This document shows, in pieces, positions 4,994-6,420 of a stretch of DNA of 6,420 nucleotides; the first letter of the stretch is position 1, and every line of letters begins with the position of its first letter. Both the position numbers and the translations under genes were made by a program. The notes beneath the pieces were generated by a model. That model saw only the letters and a list, made by a program, of their open reading frames with translations, ran no database searches and was not told where the DNA came from. This DNA is from CAYQAJ01 sp964415245 (GTDB lineage: Bacteria > Planctomycetota > Planctomycetia > Pirellulales > Pirellulaceae), in NCBI GenBank assembly GCA_964415245.1, contig CAYQAJ010000296.1, positions 1-6,420 on the forward strand, written 5' to 3'.

Positions 4994-6420
4994 CTACGAC
5001 GCGCTCCAATCCCTTCGCTGCCGCGAACTGGGGATGCCCAACTTCTGGCGGTACTTGGTCACGGTGCGGCGAGCGACTTTCAGCCCCTGCTCTTGCATCT
5101 TGTGAACGATGTCGTCGTCGCTATAGGGGTGCTGCTTGTCTTCCTTCTCGATGAGCTCCTGCAGCTTGATGCGGATAATGTCCCAGGCTACTTCCTCGCC
5201 GTCGGCGCTAACGGTGCCCCCCACGAAGAACCGCTTGAGCGGAAAAATGCCCCGCGGCGTCTGAATCCACTTGTCATCCACGGCGCGGCTGACCGTAGTT
5301 ACGTGAACCCCCACCTTGTCGGCGATCTGCTGCATTTTCAACGTTTCGATGTGCTCGGGCCCCTGGTCCAGGAATTTCGTTTGGTGGTCGACGATGGCCT
5401 GCGCCACGCGCACCAGCGTGTTGCGCCGCTGCTCGATCGACTCGATCAGCCACTGCGCGGCATTGAGCTTGCGCTTGATGAACTCCTTCTCGTCGTTCGT
5501 GGCTTCGCCGCTGGCCAATCGGCGGCGGTAGTACTCGCTGATGTACAGCCGGGGGATGCGATCGTCCTCGAGTTTGACCACATAGTGCCCGTCGTCGTTG
5601 GGCTCGACCGACACGTCGGGCGTCACGGTGGGCACGACCTGATCGGCGAAGGCGGCGGCCGGCTTGGGGTTGAGCTTGCGCAACTGTTCCCAGACCGTTT
5701 GGATGGTGGCGATGCTGTAGCCCGTGGCACGCGAGATCGCCGGCAGTCGGTTGTCGCGCAAGTCTTCCAGGTGAGAGGAGATGAGTGTCTTCAGCTCCTC
5801 GTAGCAGGGCATGCCGGGCGAAAGCTGATGCAGCAAACATTCCCGCAGGTCGCGGGCGGCGATGCCGGGCGGGTCGAGCTGCTGCACCACCTCCAGGGCG
5901 CGCTGGGCTCGGGCGCGATCCTCGGCCGTCGCGTCCGGCGGCAGCAAATCGTCGAGGCTGGAGCGTAGGTATCCTCCATCCTGGGGATCGAGACTGGAGA
6001 CGATTCGCACGGCCATGGCCCGCAGCGCGTCGTCCAGCTCCAACTCACCCAACTGGTGCAGCAAGTGGTCGTGCAGGGAAAGGGGGCGGTCGACGACGTT
6101 GGCCATCGCGTCGTGCTTGCGGTCGCCCTCCTCCTCCATCCGCGTCGCCGAGGGGCGCGGGCGCTCGTCGAACTGGTCCGGCCAGTCCTGGTTGAGGTTC
6201 ACCAACCGCTCGAAGTCATCGACGTTGTTATGTTCCCCGTCGACGACGAGCTCCTTTTCCTCTTCGCTGGGAGCATCGGGGTTTTCCCGCTCCTCGGTTT
6301 CCTCGGGGGCGGCAGGCTCCTCCTCCAGCACTTCGAGCAGGGGGTTGTCGTTCATCTCCTGCTCGATGCGTTCCTGAAGAGCCATCACGGGCAACTGCAG
6401 AATCTCCATCGACTGGATCA
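4994..6420 (-). CDS. rpoN: RNA polymerase sigma-54 factor RpoN (5' end outside window)
   Basis: Sigma-54 directs RNA polymerase to -24/-12 promoters that need an AAA+ activator. Numbering from the in-window Met at 6409, the glutamine/leucine-rich activator-interacting region I is residues 1-27 (MEILQLPVMALQERIEQEM, DNPLLE). An acidic region II covers about 28-60. The core-binding domain spans about 105-300, with SLHDHLLHQL, LDPPGIAARDLRECLLHQL and LNPKPAAAF. A helix-turn-helix is at about 359-385 (QQIADKVGVHVTTVSRAVDD), followed by TPRGIFPLKRFF. The RpoN box ARRTVTKYR (446-454) is intact. The frame stays open upstream of 6409, reading I-Q-S just before that Met, as in other sigma-54 proteins where region I starts earlier. 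Probably about 15-20 residues are therefore missing at the window edge, and 6409 is not the real start. The stop is TAG at 4994-4996. Neighbours give no clue to targets. Confidence 0.96.
   Translation of the reverse strand, partial: IQSMEILQLPVMALQERIEQEMNDNPLLEVLEEEPAAPEETEERENPDAPSEEEKELVVDGEHNNVDDFERLVNLNQDWPDQFDERPRPSATRMEEEGDRKHDAMANVVDRPLSLHDHLLHQLGELELDDALRAMAVRIVSSLDPQDGGYLRSSLDDLLPPDATAEDRARAQRALEVVQQLDPPGIAARDLRECLLHQLSPGMPCYEELKTLISSHLEDLRDNRLPAISRATGYSIATIQTVWEQLRKLNPKPAAAFADQVVPTVTPDVSVEPNDDGHYVVKLEDDRIPRLYISEYYRRRLASGEATNDEKEFIKRKLNAAQWLIESIEQRRNTLVRVAQAIVDHQTKFLDQGPEHIETLKMQQIADKVGVHVTTVSRAVDDKWIQTPRGIFPLKRFFVGGTVSADGEEVAWDIIRIKLQELIEKEDKQHPYSDDDIVHKMQEQGLKVARRTVTKYRQKLGIPSSRQRRDWSAS

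Noticed and set aside
5724..5745. TGGCACG sequences resembling the -24 half of a sigma-54 promoter (also near 3908)
   Set aside because: Neither has the TTGC element at -12 spacing, and both lie inside coding sequence.
4454..5968. A 504-codon plus-strand open frame antisense to rpoN
   Set aside because: It is a by-product of GC-rich codon use. It overlaps two well-supported genes, its translation is low-complexity and resembles no family, and it passes through repeat copy E.
1..6420. tRNA, rRNA, CRISPR array, insertion sequence or attachment site
   Set aside because: No cloverleaf, regularly spaced repeats, transposase or integrase signatures were seen on reading both strands.

Overview
This GC-rich bacterial window looks like chromosome of a planctomycete, probably Pirellulales-like. 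The grounds are recall of protein families, not a search. The first gene is an excisionase/MerR-type HTH fused to a receiver-like domain, of a kind I associate with planctomycetes. The sigma-54 sequence and the unassigned secreted protein also fit, as do intergenic repeats of a type I recall as common in these genomes. Nothing suggests a phage, plasmid or insertion sequence. The genes are mostly housekeeping, and the unusual content lies between them.

Layout. 1-354 has no convincing gene but can be drawn as a chain of RNA stems leading to the first gene. 355-927 (+) is the HTH plus degenerate receiver regulator, closed by a strong intrinsic terminator (965-999). 1061-1141 is a compound inverted repeat made of two related hairpins. 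A good promoter then leads almost directly into moaC (1192-1704, +). moaC overlaps by four bases a polyprenyl diphosphate synthase (1701-2705, +) that starts at GTG. An unassigned exported protein follows (2824-3351, +). nrdR (3482-3961, -) converges on it. nrdR is divergent from a zinc-ribbon/membrane/PH-domain protein (4134-4892, +). That gene converges with rpoN, encoding sigma-54 (4994 to the window edge, -), whose first codons lie outside the window.

Function. moaC (molybdopterin precursor synthesis) and the prenyl synthase (quinone or carrier-lipid tail) form a translationally coupled pair with no obvious shared pathway. NrdR represses ribonucleotide reductase genes and sigma-54 is a global alternative sigma factor, so three of the seven genes are transcriptional regulators. 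They look like independent transcription units.

Most worth a second look: a same-orientation dispersed repeat present in every intergenic gap from 2706 to 4993, with five copies including one fragment; the compound hairpin repeat, whose two halves differ only by paired, stem-preserving changes; probable leaderless starts of moaC and nrdR; and the structured leader at 1-354. I found no evidence of a wholly new multi-gene system.
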